Positions 63,213 through 64,000 of a stretch of DNA of 64,000 nucleotides are shown here, in pieces. Source of the stretch: Apostichopus japonicus (Eukaryota > Echinodermata > Holothuroidea > Aspidochirotida > Stichopodidae); contig NC_092577.1 of the NCBI RefSeq assembly GCF_037975245.1, positions 16,320,013 through 16,384,012 on the forward strand, read 5' to 3'. The notes under the pieces were generated by a model. That model made no database searches. It saw only the letters and a program-made list of their open reading frames with translations, and was not told the DNA's origin. Position 1 is the stretch's first letter, and every line of letters starts with the position of its first letter. A program made the translations under genes and the position numbers.

Positions 63213-63567
63213 CTGTAATTTCTAGCTGTTTGTAATATTTCCTGTGTTAAATCCAGAGTTTCAGTCATCGTATCGATGAATGAGGATGGGCTTCTTTTCT
63301 GCTTATGCATCGGCAACATTTTTCCGAGGAAGGTATCATTACAGTAAGCTTGGTAATTCCTGGCAAGTTCTAAGGCACACCTTGCCCTTATTTCTGTAGC
63401 ACATTCGTCTTTGCCAGTTAAGAGAATGGAAAAGGAGTTGAAAAAACAGTTCCCATTCCCAAGACTCATAATTGGTATTTGCTGAGGAACATGTTCATCC
63501 GGATACAAAAGTTTGGATGTGGTGTCTATAGAACTTCTTGGAAACACCAAATCCTTGACTGTTATGT
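63213..63567 (-). CDS. OTU/vertnin-like internal exon
   Basis: A minus-strand exon bounded by CTCTCCATTTCAG (acceptor, AG at 63569-63568) and ACAG/GTAAAT (donor, GT at 63212-63211), open throughout for about 117 codons. It encodes DITVKDLVFPRSSI, PIMSLGNGNCFFNSFSILLT, GKDECATEIRARCALELARN and a basic C-terminal part. The GNGNCFFNS block matches the nucleophile loop of OTU-fold proteases (usually DGNCLF) and the related vertnin-like family; here Asp three before the Cys is Asn, so peptidase activity is doubtful. Flanking exons are not seen within the window: LINE A6 begins 100 bp to the right. It may be a host gene or part of a transposon-encoded OTU protein. Confidence 0.5.
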
Positions 63568-63666
63568 CTGAAATGGAGAGGAAAACCTCAGCATTTTCAT
63601 ATCGATATGACACTTATCTAATCCATGCTCGCGCATACTTGGCATTTCGGCCAAATTTGCATACTA

Positions 63667-64000
63667 GAGGTTGACGCGCTTCAGCGTAAACCTCTCCGGG
63701 TATGAATGTTTTTAATGTTCGGTTCACCTCGGAGGCTGCCCGCGTCCGAGGCGTCCATGTGTTGGGGAGTTGAGGGATTGAAGGTCACACCGTATGACAG
63801 TTCGGTGTGGGTGACAGTCCTCCATCTCCCTCTGGACATGTCTGAACAGCTTGTTGTGCGGACACTGGGGCGTTTTGGGAAAGTGACCGGCTACGAGGAG
63901 CCGGAATTTCTTGAATGTAAAGGTGTTAAGACCGGTACTAGATGAGTTAGAATCCAACTCAAGTCCGATATCATCTCTACCTTGTGGGCTAATGGGCACA
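63667..64000 (+). mobile_element. LINE A6: ORF1 fragment running off the window
   Basis: It starts abruptly at codon 39 of ORF1 (EVDALQRKPL) and continues through VTPYDSSVWVTVLHLPLDM, FGKVTGYEEPEFLECKGV to the window end. Single-base losses near 63699, 63706 and 63765 break the frame, and a TGA appears at 63943. It is a 5'-truncated copy; its 3' end lies outside the window. Confidence 0.85.

Overview
This is eukaryotic DNA from an invertebrate animal, most likely a marine one. Short coding stretches sit in long non-coding sequence with microsatellites. Almost every recognisable gene belongs to a metazoan transposable element: CR1/Jockey-group and Tx1/L1-like LINEs, Ty3/Gypsy, DIRS-like, Kolobok-like, Mutator-like and hAT-like. 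There are no bacterial operons, rRNA genes, CRISPR arrays or intact tRNA genes. The phylum cannot be fixed from the sequence; an echinoderm, hemichordate, cephalochordate or similar genome would fit, but that is inference.

Layout. 0.2-1.1 kb: CR1-like LINE 3' end. 3.2-4.7 kb: LINE endonuclease relic (LINE D), abutted by a minus-strand Tx1-like LINE of family B (4.7-6.36 kb). 6.4-7.7 kb: DIRS-like tyrosine recombinase relic. 8.4-9.2 kb: unrecognised gene-like ORF. 10.1-11.7 kb: complex tandem repeat. 12.06-12.8 kb: duplication, microsatellite and a cluster of inverted GAGGACA motifs. 15-21.5 kb: decayed minus-strand Gypsy (Gypsy-2). 21.5-29.3 kb: plus-strand Gypsy (Gypsy-1), interrupted by LINE A1. 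29.3-30.3 kb: two LINE 3' stubs. 30.3-31.9 kb: Kolobok-like transposase relic. 33.0-33.8 kb: Mutator-like transposase relic. 33.8-38.1 kb: nearly full CR1/Jockey-group LINE (LINE C, minus). 38.4-40.8 kb: truncated Gypsy-3 (minus). 40.8-49.5 kb: nest of LINE A copies around one full-length copy with both ORFs open. 50.0-51.6 kb: unassigned exon-like ORF and a hAT-like relic. 51.9-53.7 kb: ORF1-only LINE A derivative. 55.2-56.6 kb: DDE-transposase-like gene, broken. 58.8-60.4 kb: tRNA-like SINE head and dispersed repeats. 63.2-63.6 kb: OTU/vertnin-like exon. 63.67 kb to the end: another LINE A copy.

How it fits together. Two results stand out. First, Gypsy-1 and Gypsy-3 are diverged copies of one lineage, and both carry a complete C4HC3 PHD finger inside pol between RNase H and integrase. 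A histone-reading module there could steer integration, by analogy with the chromodomain of chromoviruses. Second, LINE A is a low-copy Tx1-like family that appears recently active. Its full-length copy (43204-48366) has intact ORF1 and ORF2 overlapping by ATGA, and it lies inside an older LINE A copy with a perfect 12-bp target duplication. Families A and B end in nearly the same non-poly(A) terminus, CACGTAAAAAGYA, which is probably the RT recognition end. Deleted, ORF1-only and 5'-inverted derivatives of A lie in the same window.
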